NCBI RefSeq assembly: GCF_029813775.1
Contig: NZ_JARVKW010000006.1
Coordinates: 203,590-267,589, forward strand
Length of the DNA stretch: 64,000 bases
Reading direction: 5' to 3'
Source: Streptomyces sp. DH24
GTDB lineage: Bacteria > Actinomycetota > Actinomycetes > Streptomycetales > Streptomycetaceae
In this document: in pieces, positions 1 to 8,195 of the stretch
How the letters are laid out: each line of letters opens with the position of its first letter
Position numbering within the stretch: position 1 is the first letter of the stretch
Notes under the pieces: generated by a model
The model's database searches: none
Told to the model about the DNA's origin: nothing
What the model saw: the letters and a program-made list of their open reading frames with translations, nothing else
Program-made: the position numbers and the translations under genes

Positions 1-155
1 GGGGCGGTACCGGCACAGGACACGGCCGGCTGAGGACGGCCCCGGCTCCGCGGCTCGCGCCCGCCGCTCGCGGCGTGCGGCGCTCGTCGACGCGCTCACC
101 GCCGTCACCGAGGCCCCGGGGGCCGGCCGGCGGTCCCACAGCAACCCGGCGCCAC

Positions 156-314
156 GGTCGACCGGACGCCGGACGGGTCGCGCGGGGCGCGGTCGACCGG
201 ACGCCGGGTGGCTCGCGCGGGGCACGGTCCGCCGAGTGCCGGTCCGCTTCCGTGGGCCGTGCGGGGCAGCCCCCGAGCGCCGGTCCGCCTCCCTCGGCCG
301 CGCAGGGCAGTCAG
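156..314. repeat. Degenerate GC-rich tandem repeats downstream of the LysR gene
   Basis: The first 354 bases hold no gene I can support. Positions 156-190 and 191-225 are two adjacent 35-base units that differ at only four positions. A second family with a period of about 41 bases begins at 232 and 273, each copy opening with CCGAG and sharing GCCGGTCCGC. All lie 3' of the LysR stop codon. This looks like an expanding intergenic tandem repeat rather than coding sequence, since open frames run through it on both strands only because GC is so high. Confidence 0.6.
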
Positions 315-354
315 CCGAGCGTTGGCCGCCCCCGCCGCCCCCCCGCAGGGCGCC

Positions 355-1281
355 TCACCCTGCCGTCGGCCCGCGCCCTCCTGTCGCCGTCCGGCACGCC
401 TCGGCGTAGGCCCGTACCAGTGGGCTGTGCGCGTCCTGCCGGCGCCAGGCGAGGGCGTAGCGGCTCGGGGCGAGGCCGCGGACCGGGCGGGTCACCACGC
501 CGCCGAGGGTGATCAGCGGGGCGTTGCCCGCCGCGACCAGGCACACCCCCAGCCCCGCGACCAGCGCCTCGTACGTCTCCTCCGTGCCGGCGACCTCCGC
601 CCCGACACGCGGCTCGCGCCCGCCGCGCGCGTCGAGGGCCAGCCAGTGGCCCCGCAGCACCCCGGCGCTGCCCGGCAGCGCGAGGAACGGCTCGTCGAGG
701 AGGTCGGCGAAGTCGATCCCGGGCCGGGAGGCGAGCGGGTGGTCCTCGGGGAGGGCGACGAGGCGCGGTTCCTCGGCGACCACCGTCCACTCGTAGCGCT
801 CCGGGTCCGGCAGCGGCAGCCAGACGAAGGCGACGTCGGCGTGCCCGTTCGCGAGGCCCGCCGTGGGGTCCTCCCAGCTCACCTGCCGCAGCCGCGGCAC
901 CGCCTCCGGACAGGCGGCCGAGAACCGCGACCGCACGGCGGGCAGCAGCCCTCCGCGGCCGGGGCTGGTGCTCATGCCGACGACCAGCGTGCCGCGCTCC
1001 GCCGCCCGGGCCGCCGCCACGGCCGCAGCGCCCTCCCGCCAGGCGTCCAGTACCCGCCGGGCGTGCGGCAGGAGCGCGCCGCCGGCCGCGGTGAGGGACA
1101 CGCCGGACGGGTCGCGCCGGAACAGCGTGACTCCCAACTGCCGCTCCAGCGCCCGTACTTGCTTGCTGAGCGCGGGCTGGGACACGTACAGCCGCTCGGC
1201 CGCGCGCGTGAAGTGCAACTCCTCGGCCACGGTCAGGAAGTAGCGCAGGTCCCGCACATGAACGTCAGTCGTCATAACCAT
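355..1281 (-). CDS. LysR family transcriptional regulator
   Basis: This 308-residue protein has the usual LysR length and layout. Residues about 8-67 form the winged helix-turn-helix (LRYFLTVAEELHFTRAAERL, then SQPALSKQVRALE), followed by a periplasmic-binding-like effector domain. The translated start is ATG at 1281; an in-frame ATG six bases later (1275) is an equally good start and neither has a clear ribosome binding site. The gene is divergent from the short-chain dehydrogenase at 1429, and a perfect T-N11-A dyad sits on its start codons, so it probably controls both itself and that neighbour. The effector is unknown. Confidence 0.92.
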   Translation of the reverse strand: MVMTTDVHVRDLRYFLTVAEELHFTRAAERLYVSQPALSKQVRALERQLGVTLFRRDPSGVSLTAAGGALLPHARRVLDAWREGAAAVAAARAAERGTLVVGMSTSPGRGGLLPAVRSRFSAACPEAVPRLRQVSWEDPTAGLANGHADVAFVWLPLPDPERYEWTVVAEEPRLVALPEDHPLASRPGIDFADLLDEPFLALPGSAGVLRGHWLALDARGGREPRVGAEVAGTEETYEALVAGLGVCLVAAGNAPLITLGGVVTRPVRGLAPSRYALAWRRQDAHSPLVRAYAEACRTATGGRGPTAG

Positions 1282-1288
1282 CGGTTAT
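1274..1288. promoter_or_regulatory. LysR-type operator (T-N11-A dyad)
   Basis: The 15-base sequence ATAACC-ATC-GGTTAT is a perfect inverted repeat and contains T-N11-A (T at 1275, A at 1287), the consensus of LysR-type regulator sites. It overlaps both possible start codons of the LysR gene and lies about 140 bases upstream of the divergent SDR gene. Autorepression plus control of the SDR is the likely role; that part is inference. Confidence 0.65.
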
Positions 1289-1428
1289 CAGTCAGGGTCT
1301 TGGACGGGCAACTGCCCACTGCCGCAGGCTCGTTCACGCAAGCAGGAGCGCGGACGGCGAGCGCGGACGACGAGCGCGGACGGCGGGCGCGGACGACGAG
1401 AACGAGCGACGGACACAGGGGAGCGGGC

Positions 1429-2259
1429 ATGCACAAGGTCTGGCTGATCACGGGCGCGAGCAGCGGTTTCGGGCGGGCGATCGCCGAGGCGGCGCTGGCC
1501 GCGGGCGACGTCGTGGTGGGGGCGGCCCGGCGCGCGGAGGCGCTGGCGGACCTGGTGGCCGCGCACCCCGACCAGATGGAGGCGCTGCCGCTGGACGTCA
1601 CCGACACCGCCGCCGCGGAGGCGGCCGTGCGGGACGTCGTGGCGCGGCACGGTCGGATCGACGTGCTGGTCAACAACGCGGGCCGTACGCACGTCGGCGC
1701 CCTGGAGGAGACGACGGACGCGGAGCTGCGCGAGCTGTTCGAGCTGCACGTCTTCGGTCCCGCCACGCTGGTGCGGGCCGTGCTGCCGCACATGCGCCGG
1801 CGGCGCTCGGGCGCGATCGTGCAGATGAGCAGCATGGGCGGGCAGATGTCGGTGGCGGGCTTCGGGGCGTACAGCGGCACGAAGTTCGCGCTGGAGGGCA
1901 TGTCCGAGGCGCTCGCGGACGAGGTGCGGGAGTTCGGCGTGAAGGTGCTGATCGTCGAGCCGGGCGCGTTCCGCACGTCGCTGTTCGCGGGCGGCCGGGC
2001 GGGCGTGAGCGCCGACAGCGGGCGGTACCCGAAGGTGTCGCGGACGCGCGCGTACGTCGAGAGCGGCGACGGTACGCAGCCCGGCGACCCGGCGAAGGCG
2101 GCGGCGCTCGTCCTGGCCGCGCTGGACGCCGAGGACACGCCGCTGCGCCTGCCGCTCGGCGACGACGCGGTCACGGCCGTGCTCGACCATCTCGACCGGG
2201 TGCGCGCCGAGGTGACGGCGTGGGAGAAGCGGACCCGGAACACCGCGTTCGACGCGTGA
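1429..2259 (+). CDS. Short-chain dehydrogenase/reductase (SDR)
   Basis: This is a 276-residue classical SDR acting on an unknown alcohol or carbonyl substrate with NAD(P)(H). The cofactor motif TGASSGFG is at residues 8-15, the NNAG motif at 82-85, and the catalytic set is Ser134/135, Tyr148 and Lys152 (YSGTK). The open frame runs far upstream, but ATG 1429 is chosen because GGGGAGCGGG precedes it and the family fold begins there. It is divergent from the LysR gene, a common regulator-target pairing. Confidence 0.93.
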   Translation: MHKVWLITGASSGFGRAIAEAALAAGDVVVGAARRAEALADLVAAHPDQMEALPLDVTDTAAAEAAVRDVVARHGRIDVLVNNAGRTHVGALEETTDAELRELFELHVFGPATLVRAVLPHMRRRRSGAIVQMSSMGGQMSVAGFGAYSGTKFALEGMSEALADEVREFGVKVLIVEPGAFRTSLFAGGRAGVSADSGRYPKVSRTRAYVESGDGTQPGDPAKAAALVLAALDAEDTPLRLPLGDDAVTAVLDHLDRVRAEVTAWEKRTRNTAFDA

Positions 2260-2511
2260 AGGGCCTGGTCGCGCGGTCGGCGCCGCACGGGCGGGCGCCG
2301 GCCGCGGGCCGCCGTGCCGTGCGGCTTGTCTGTTAAGTCCGTGCACGGCCTCTTGTGCAATTCCTGTGGAAGCCTCAATCTTTCGGCTGACGCACAGGCG
2401 CGTCGGCACATGGCGTTGACATGCCCCTGCCATACGCGCCTGCTCCGTCGTGCGTGGATCGACCGCACCATCCCCACACCAGCGCACCACCGATTGAGGA
2501 GGACCCCTCAG
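2260..2511. other. Intergenic region upstream of the secreted protease
   Basis: This 252-base gap carries the protease promoter. A TTGACA hexamer lies at 2416-2421 inside an imperfect GGC...GCC dyad, but I see no convincing -10 hexamer at the right distance. A strong GAGGAGG ribosome binding site is at 2496-2502, ten bases before the start. AT content is raised at 2335-2390, as is typical of Streptomyces promoter regions. Confidence 0.35.
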
Positions 2512-4089
2512 ATGGCAGTGATGCGTCATGCCCGGCGAAGACTGACCGCCATCGGCGCGGTGGCCGGCGCGGCACTCGCCGCGAGCCTCGTCTCCGCCCT
2601 CCCCGCCGGCGCCGCCCCGGCGCCCGAAGGCCGGATCCAGTACGAGGGCGCGGCGAACGCCGTCGCCGACAGCTACATCGTGACCCTCAGGGCCGACGAG
2701 GCGAAGGCCGGTTCCGCCGAGGGCCGCGCCCTGGCCAAGAAGTACGGCGCCTCGATCGAGCGGACCTACACCAAGGCCCTGAACGGCTACGCGATCGAGG
2801 CCTCCGAGACCGAGGCGAAACGTCTCGCCGCCGACCCGGCCGTCGCCTCCGTCGTCCAGAACCGCACCTTCACCATCACGGGCACGCAGCCCAACCCGCC
2901 CTCCTGGGGCCTGGACCGCATCGACCAGCGGAACCTGCCGCGCGACAACTCCTACACCTATCCGGACTCCGCCGGTCAGGGCGTGACGGCGTACATCATC
3001 GACACCGGCGTCCGCATCACCCACAGCGACTTCGGCGGTCGCGCCTCCTACGGCTACGACGCCGTCGACAACGACAACACCGCCCAGGACGGCAACGGCC
3101 ACGGCACGCACGTCGCCGGCACGGTCGCGGGCAACGCGTACGGCGTCGCCAAGAAGGCGAAGATCGTCGGCGTCCGTGTGCTGAACAACTCCGGTTCCGG
3201 CACCACCGCGGGCGTCGTCGCCGGCATCGACTGGGTGGCCCGCAACGCGGTCAAGCCGGCCGTCGCCAACATGTCCCTCGGCGGCGGCGCGGACAGCACC
3301 CTCGACGCCGCGGTCCGCAACGCCATCGCCTCCGGCATCACCTTCGCCGTCGCGGCCGGCAACGAGAACACCAACGCCTCCACCAAGTCCCCGGCCCGCG
3401 TCACCGAGGCCATCACGGTCGGCGCCACCACCTCCACCGACGCCCGCGCCAGCTACTCCAACTACGGCTCGGTGCTCGACCTGTTCGCACCCGGCTCGTC
3501 GATCACCTCGGCGTGGCACACCGGCGACTCCGCCACCAACACCATCTCCGGCACGTCGATGGCGTCCCCGCACGTCGCCGGAGCCGCGGCGCTCTACCTG
3601 GCCGACAACCGCACGGCCACGCCCGCCCAGGTCTCCACCGCGCTGACGTCCGCCGCCACCACCGGCGTCGTCACCAGCCCCGGCACCGGCTCGCCCAACC
3701 TTCTGCTGTACGTCGGCAGTGGCGGCACCACCCCGCCGCCCACCGGGCCGCGCTTCGAGAACAGCGCCGACTACGCCATCAACGACAACGCCACCACCGA
3801 GTCCCCGGTGACCGTCTCCGGCGTCTCCGGCAACGCGCCCTCGGACCTGGCCGTCGAGGTGCGCATCGTCCACACCTACATCGGTGACCTCCAGGTTCAG
3901 CTGATCGCCCCCGACGGCACGGCGTACACGCTGAAGGCGTACGGCACCGGCGGCAGCGCGGACAACATCGACACCACGTACACCGTCAACGCCTCCTCCG
4001 AGGTGGCGAACGGCACGTGGAAGCTGCGGGTCAGCGACAACGCGTCGTGGGACACCGGCCGCATCGACGCCTGGGCGCTGCAGTTCTGA
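2512..4089 (+). CDS. Secreted S8 subtilisin-like serine protease with P/HomoB domain
   Basis: This 525-residue pre-pro-enzyme is an extracellular endopeptidase. An arginine-rich signal peptide with AxA-type cleavage near residue 35 is followed by an I9 inhibitor propeptide (about 50-122), then the S8 catalytic domain with Asp164 (IIDTG), His197 (GHGTHVAG), oxyanion Asn284 and Ser349 (GTSMASPHVAG). The C-terminal 115 residues match the proprotein-convertase P domain, linked by a TTPPPTG hinge. ATG 2512 is preferred over the longer frame because of the GAGGAGG site; ATG 2521 is a possible alternative. The layout is that of the aqualysin/proteinase K branch. Confidence 0.95.
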   Translation: MAVMRHARRRLTAIGAVAGAALAASLVSALPAGAAPAPEGRIQYEGAANAVADSYIVTLRADEAKAGSAEGRALAKKYGASIERTYTKALNGYAIEASETEAKRLAADPAVASVVQNRTFTITGTQPNPPSWGLDRIDQRNLPRDNSYTYPDSAGQGVTAYIIDTGVRITHSDFGGRASYGYDAVDNDNTAQDGNGHGTHVAGTVAGNAYGVAKKAKIVGVRVLNNSGSGTTAGVVAGIDWVARNAVKPAVANMSLGGGADSTLDAAVRNAIASGITFAVAAGNENTNASTKSPARVTEAITVGATTSTDARASYSNYGSVLDLFAPGSSITSAWHTGDSATNTISGTSMASPHVAGAAALYLADNRTATPAQVSTALTSAATTGVVTSPGTGSPNLLLYVGSGGTTPPPTGPRFENSADYAINDNATTESPVTVSGVSGNAPSDLAVEVRIVHTYIGDLQVQLIAPDGTAYTLKAYGTGGSADNIDTTYTVNASSEVANGTWKLRVSDNASWDTGRIDAWALQF

Positions 4090-4271
4090 CGCACCCTCGC
4101 CCCTGCGGGCAGCCGCCCCGCTCCCGCGTTCCCGACGCGGGGGCGGGGCACACCCGGTGACGGCGGTGACGGCGCGGCAGGAGGAGCCGGCGGGCTCGCT
4201 TACGATGCGGCGAGTCGTACATCAGTTCCCCCGCGTGCCCGCCACGCCCCGCCGCCCGAACCAGGAGCACG

Positions 4272-5432
4272 GTGCCCGTGTCCGTTCCGCCGCCCCCCGG
4301 CCCGCACCGGCCGCCGCAGGGGCCGTACCCGCCGTACCCGCCCCCTCCGCAGGGCCCGTACGGCCCTTGGGGACCGGCGCCCGTCCCGTACGGCGGCCGG
4401 GCGGCCGTCAACGGGGTCGCCATCGCCGCGCTCGTGCTCGGCATCCTCTGCTTCCTGCCCGCCGCGGGGCTCGTCCTGGGGCTGATCGCGCTGCGGCAGA
4501 TCAGGCGGCGCGGCGAGCGCGGCCGGGGCATGGCGATCGCCGGCGCCGTGCTGTCCGCCGTCGGCCTCGCCCTGTGGACGGCGTCGCTGGCCACGGGCGC
4601 CGCGTCCGACCTGTGGGAGGGCTTCAGGAACGGCGCGAACGGCAACTCCACGCTCACCCTCGACAAGGGCGACTGCTTCGACTCGCCCGGCGGCCTGGAG
4701 GGCATGGCGTACGACGTCGACCCGGTGCCCTGCGCGGGCGAGCACGACGGAGAGGTGTTCGCCGTGGTCACCCTGCCCGGCGGCGCCTTCCCCGGCGACG
4801 ACTCGCTCACCGACACCGCCGACGACAAGTGCTACGCCCTGAAGGACACCTACGCGATGGACGGCTGGGCCGTGCCGGGACATGTCGACGTGTACCACCT
4901 CGTGCCGTCCCGGGACAGCTGGCGCTTCGGCGACCACGAGATCACCTGCGTGTTCGGCAACACGGACGGGAAGGGTTCGCTGACGGGTTCGCTGCGCAGC
5001 GACGAGACCACGCTCGACCGCCATCAGGTCGCCTACCTGGAGTCGGTCCGCGTCCTCAACGCGGCGATGGACGAGGCCCCCGAGGAGGAGTACGTCGAGG
5101 ACGACCTGCCCGGCCACCAGGCGTGGGCGGACGGCGTCGCCGACGCGCTGACCGAGCAGGCCGGCATGTTGCGCGGCCACGACTGGCCGGCCGGTGCCAG
5201 GCAGCCGGTCGCCGACCTGGTCGAGGACCTGGAGGCCGCGCGGAAGGAGTGGGCGCGGGCGGGCGGCGCCGCCGACGCGGACGCCTTCCACGAGCACTAC
5301 GACAGGGCCCTGGAACTGACCGACCCCCAGAGGTCGGTCACGGCGCGCAAGGCTCTGGGCCTGGCCACGACTCCGCCCGCATATGAGGAGAGCGGTGGAG
5401 ACGCGGCGGAGGACCCCGGCCTTCAGGTGTGA
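4272..5432 (+). CDS. DUF4190 / septum-formation domain membrane protein
   Basis: This 386-residue protein starts with a Pro/Tyr/Gly-rich cytoplasmic tail (repeats of PYPPYPPPPQGPYG type), then two transmembrane helices (about 47-73 and 85-108) forming a DUF4190 unit with the conserved GLALGxIAxRQI-like loop. The outer part, from about 120, has a Septum_form-type pattern with cysteines around LDKGDCFD, DPVPCAGEHDGEVFA and DDKCYALKDTY. The end is acidic and helical. The start is GTG at 4272. Its function is unknown; such proteins are thought to act at the envelope. No close operon partner is seen. Confidence 0.8.
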   Translation: MPVSVPPPPGPHRPPQGPYPPYPPPPQGPYGPWGPAPVPYGGRAAVNGVAIAALVLGILCFLPAAGLVLGLIALRQIRRRGERGRGMAIAGAVLSAVGLALWTASLATGAASDLWEGFRNGANGNSTLTLDKGDCFDSPGGLEGMAYDVDPVPCAGEHDGEVFAVVTLPGGAFPGDDSLTDTADDKCYALKDTYAMDGWAVPGHVDVYHLVPSRDSWRFGDHEITCVFGNTDGKGSLTGSLRSDETTLDRHQVAYLESVRVLNAAMDEAPEEEYVEDDLPGHQAWADGVADALTEQAGMLRGHDWPAGARQPVADLVEDLEAARKEWARAGGAADADAFHEHYDRALELTDPQRSVTARKALGLATTPPAYEESGGDAAEDPGLQV

Positions 5433-5552
5433 CGGCTCTTATAGCGGGGAGAAAGTGCCTGCGTAAAGGGAGTGGTGGGCACAAGTCATCACATCGGGTG
5501 ATTCTCTGGCCTTTGCTTGCATGGCACAACCCACGGTTGCCAGGCTGTTGCT

Positions 5553-5560
5553 GTCTGTAC
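5553..5560. promoter_or_regulatory. Possible GntR/HutC-type operator
   Basis: GTCTGTAC lies 19 bases before the GntR gene and differs at one position from the GTnTAnAC core bound by HutC-subfamily regulators. An imperfect dyad (GGCAcAACC/GGTTGCC) is just upstream at 5523-5541. Together these suggest autoregulation, but the assignment rests on position and weak similarity only. Confidence 0.35.
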
Positions 5561-5579
5561 AACCTGATGGGAGCGGCCA

Positions 5580-6332
5580 GTGACATTCGGTGAGCAGCCG
5601 GCGTACCTGCGTGTCGCGGGTGATCTCCGCAAGAAGATCGTCGACGGCCTGCTGCCCCCGCACACCCGCCTCCCCTCCCAGGCCCGGATCCGCGAGGAGT
5701 ACGGCGTCTCTGACACCGTCGCGCTGGAGGCACGCAAGGTGCTGATGGCCGAAGGTCTGGTCGAGGGCCGCTCCGGCTCGGGGACGTATGTGCGTGAGCG
5801 GCCCGTGCCCCGCAGGATCGCCCGCTCCGGCTTCCGCCCGGCCGGGGGCGCCACGCCCTTTCGCCAGGAGCAGGCCGACCTCGGCGTGCGCGGCACCTGG
5901 GAGTCCAGCAGCGAGCAGACCGAGGCGAGCCGGGCCGTCGCCGAGCGGCTCGCCGTCAAGCCCGGTGACCGCGTGATGTGCACGCGGTACGTCTTCCGGG
6001 AGGCCGGCGAGGCGACGATGCTCTCCACCTCCTGGGAGCCCCTCGCCGTCACGGGCCGCACGCCGGTGATGCTGCCCGAGGAGGGCCCGCTCGGCGGCAT
6101 GGGCGTCGTCGAGCGCATGGCCGCCATCGACGTCGTCGTCGACAACGTCGTGGAGGAGGTCGGCGCCCGCCCCGGCCTCGCCGAGGAACTGCTCCTGCTC
6201 GGCGGCGTCCCCGGACACGTCGTCCTCGTCATCCAGCGCACCTTCTACGCCTCGGGCCGCCCCGTGGAGACGGCGGACGTGGTGATCCCGGCGGACCGGT
6301 ACCGGGCGGCGTACCACCTACCGGTGAAGTAG
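5580..6332 (+). CDS. GntR family regulator, HutC subfamily (UTRA domain)
   Basis: This 250-residue regulator has an N-terminal winged helix-turn-helix (about 8-75; YLRVAGDLRKKIVDG, then LPSQARIREEYGVS) ending in GRSGSGTYVRE, the hallmark of GntR proteins. A UTRA ligand-binding domain follows (about 95-245), containing the usual RYVFREAGEATMLSTSW strand pattern. The start is GTG at 5580. No catabolic or transport operon is adjacent, so the effector cannot be guessed from context. A possible operator lies directly upstream. Confidence 0.92.
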   Translation: MTFGEQPAYLRVAGDLRKKIVDGLLPPHTRLPSQARIREEYGVSDTVALEARKVLMAEGLVEGRSGSGTYVRERPVPRRIARSGFRPAGGATPFRQEQADLGVRGTWESSSEQTEASRAVAERLAVKPGDRVMCTRYVFREAGEATMLSTSWEPLAVTGRTPVMLPEEGPLGGMGVVERMAAIDVVVDNVVEEVGARPGLAEELLLLGGVPGHVVLVIQRTFYASGRPVETADVVIPADRYRAAYHLPVK

Positions 6333-6752
6333 CCGGACCTCTCCGGGGGTGTGACCGGGGGCGGTCGCCGGGCCCTCGCGGACCCTCGGAGGGGGCGCGT
6401 TCCGGGATGCGCCGGGCGGCGCGCGAGCGTGATGCAGCACACTCCGCGCACCCGCCTCGCCCGCTGCCCGACCGCCCCGCCCGGTCGCCACGACCCCCAA
6501 CTCCGTTGAGATTCCGCCGTTTTCGCAGGTCGGCTCCGGCAGCGGCGGCATGCCGCTGACCGGATGCGTCGTCCTTCCCGGGCGGCGCATCCGGCGTTGT
6601 GCGCCCCCTGACCCCTGGCTGGTTGCGTACCTCTTCGTGAAAAGCCGTATTCGCTGCGTGAAGGTTGGGCGTAGGCTCGGGCATATGCGGATTGCGGTTT
6701 CCTTATCGGGCGGGGTGCGGCCTGGACCGCGGGCGGGAAATGGAGGGGCGCG
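6333..6752. other. Gene-free stretch with two adjacent dyads
   Basis: I find no supported gene in these 420 bases. Two neighbouring inverted repeats stand out: AGCGGC-N5-GCCGCT at 6541-6557, and CCGGATGCG-N17-CGCATCCGG at 6560-6594 with perfect 9-base arms. They are about 200 bases after the GntR stop, so they may form a distal terminator or a regulatory site. A weak TAGGCT -10-like hexamer lies at 6672-6677, ahead of the next gene. Confidence 0.4.
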
Positions 6753-6944
6753 ATGAACGAGGGCACGGTCACTCTCCCCTGGCTCGTCGTCCGGCAGGAC
6801 GACAACGGCAATCGCTACCGCGTGGGCAGATACGCGACCCGGGCCGAGGCCCAGAAGATCGCGGACAGTCTCGACGCGCGCGGCCACAAGCGGCTCTACT
6901 GGGTCGAGAGGATCGGCCAGAGCGAGGCGGGCAGCAGGCCTTAG
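6753..6944 (+). CDS. Small SPOR-like protein
   Basis: This 63-residue protein begins at an ATG preceded by TGGAGGGG. Its centre, WLVVRQDDNGNRYRVGRYAT followed by RAEAQKIADSL, resembles the first half of an SPOR domain (peptidoglycan-binding in other proteins). It has no signal peptide or membrane segment, so a cell-wall role cannot be assumed. It ends 36 bases before the Nudix gene and may be co-transcribed with it. Confidence 0.75.
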   Translation: MNEGTVTLPWLVVRQDDNGNRYRVGRYATRAEAQKIADSLDARGHKRLYWVERIGQSEAGSRP

Positions 6945-6980
6945 CCGGTGCCCGGCCCGGGCTTCCCGTAGGCTCCCGGC

Positions 6981-7403
6981 ATGACCGAACGGATCGTGGT
7001 GGGTGCCGCCCTGCTCGACGGCGGCCGGCTGCTCGCCGCGCGTCGCAGTGCCCCCGCCGAGCTGGCCGGACGCTGGGAGCTGCCCGGCGGCAAGGTCGAG
7101 GACGGCGAGACGCCCGACGCCGCCCTGGTGCGCGAACTGCGCGAGGAACTGGGCGTCCGGAGCGAGGCCGGCGAGCGCGTCCCGGGCCAGTGGCCGCTGA
7201 AGCCCCCGTACACCCTGCACGTCTGGACCGCCCGGCTGCTGCCCGGTTCGCCCGCGCCCGAGGCGCTCCAGGACCACGACGAGCTGCGCTGGCTCGGTCC
7301 CGACGAGATCTGGTCCGTCGACTGGCTCGACCAGGACGTGCCCGCCGTCCGGGCCGCTCTCACCCACCTCGGCCTCGATGTGGAGGGCGTAACGGGCGCA
7401 TAG
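6981..7403 (+). CDS. Nudix hydrolase, MutT-like
   Basis: This 140-residue enzyme carries the complete Nudix box from Gly37 to Val59 (G-x5-E43-x7-R51-E52-L-R-E55-E56-L-G-V), which binds metal and cleaves nucleoside diphosphate-linked substrates. The preceding ARRSAPAELAGRWELPGGK segment is typical of the MutT/NUDT1 or CTP-pyrophosphohydrolase branch, so nucleotide-pool cleansing is plausible, but the true substrate is unknown. Length is normal for a single-domain member. Confidence 0.92.
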   Translation: MTERIVVGAALLDGGRLLAARRSAPAELAGRWELPGGKVEDGETPDAALVRELREELGVRSEAGERVPGQWPLKPPYTLHVWTARLLPGSPAPEALQDHDELRWLGPDEIWSVDWLDQDVPAVRAALTHLGLDVEGVTGA

Positions 7404-7507
7404 CGCCTGCCGGGGAGTGCACGCCGGGGGCGTGGGCGCATGACCTTCGTACGCCGTTCGTGCCACAGTGCGCCCTCCTGCGCGGTACCCGCGCCGGGAT
7501 ATCGGGT

Positions 7508-7969
7508 ATGTGCCCATTAACCCCACGAAACTGGACATGGGTGGGCTTGCTGGCCTGGGAAGTGATCGGCGTGATCGACACCGAAGGCGACTGCGCCGAG
7601 TGGACCTTTGCCGCGGACCCGGGCGCGGTCCGCACCGCTCGCGCCGCCGTGCGCGTCCAGTTGCGCGACTGGGACCTCGACAGCGTCGCCGACATGGCAG
7701 CGCTGCTGGTCAGCGAACTGGTCACCAACTCCCTGCGGCACGCCACGGGCCCCATCGGCGTGCGCCTGGTCCGCCGCCCCTCGGGCCTGCCCGGCGTCAT
7801 CCTCGTGGAGGTCTCCGACCCGCTCCCCGACCCGCCCCGCCGCCGGGCCGCCCGCCCCGACGACGAGAGCGGGCGCGGGCTGGAACTCGTCGCCATCTCC
7901 TCGCGCCGCTGGGGCACCCGGCCCGACGAGGTGGGGAAGACGGTGTGGTTCGAACTCGCGGTGCCCTGA
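7508..7969 (+). CDS. RsbW-like ATP-binding protein (anti-sigma kinase family)
   Basis: This is a GHKL-type HATPase_c_2 protein of about 153 residues. The N box LLVSELVTNSLRHA and the G-box region GRGLELVAI plus KTVWFEL are clear. Such proteins bind anti-sigma antagonists or sigma factors, or act as serine kinases. Start choice is uncertain: ATG 7508 gives the full frame, while GTG 7571, eight bases after GGGAAG, gives a shorter product beginning VIDTEGD. It lies just upstream of a SpoIIE-type phosphatase whose last domain is a paralogue of it, so the two probably act on the same regulatory circuit. Confidence 0.85.
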   Translation: MCPLTPRNWTWVGLLAWEVIGVIDTEGDCAEWTFAADPGAVRTARAAVRVQLRDWDLDSVADMAALLVSELVTNSLRHATGPIGVRLVRRPSGLPGVILVEVSDPLPDPPRRRAARPDDESGRGLELVAISSRRWGTRPDEVGKTVWFELAVP

Positions 7970-8195
7970 AGGTCGCACGACCGGCGCACGCCGGCAGCCC
8001 GTGCCCCGATGTGTGATTCGGCGACGTGTTCCCTGGTTAGAAGACTGGAAGTGTTGTCGCAGCCGGGTCCGAAAACCGCCGGAACCGTGCTGTGATCGTG
8101 AACACCGTGTCGTGCGGCGCCGTAGTGCTGGATACTGCGGGCAGCCGCCCCCGGTGACCGGTGCCGGACGCGGTGAGCTGGAGGGGACGGTTCGC

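Noticed and set aside
1288..3873. 861-residue open frame on the minus strand opposite the SDR and protease genes
   Set aside because: It is antisense to two clear genes and has a repetitive Val/Gly/Asp/Arg composition typical of shadow frames in high-GC DNA.
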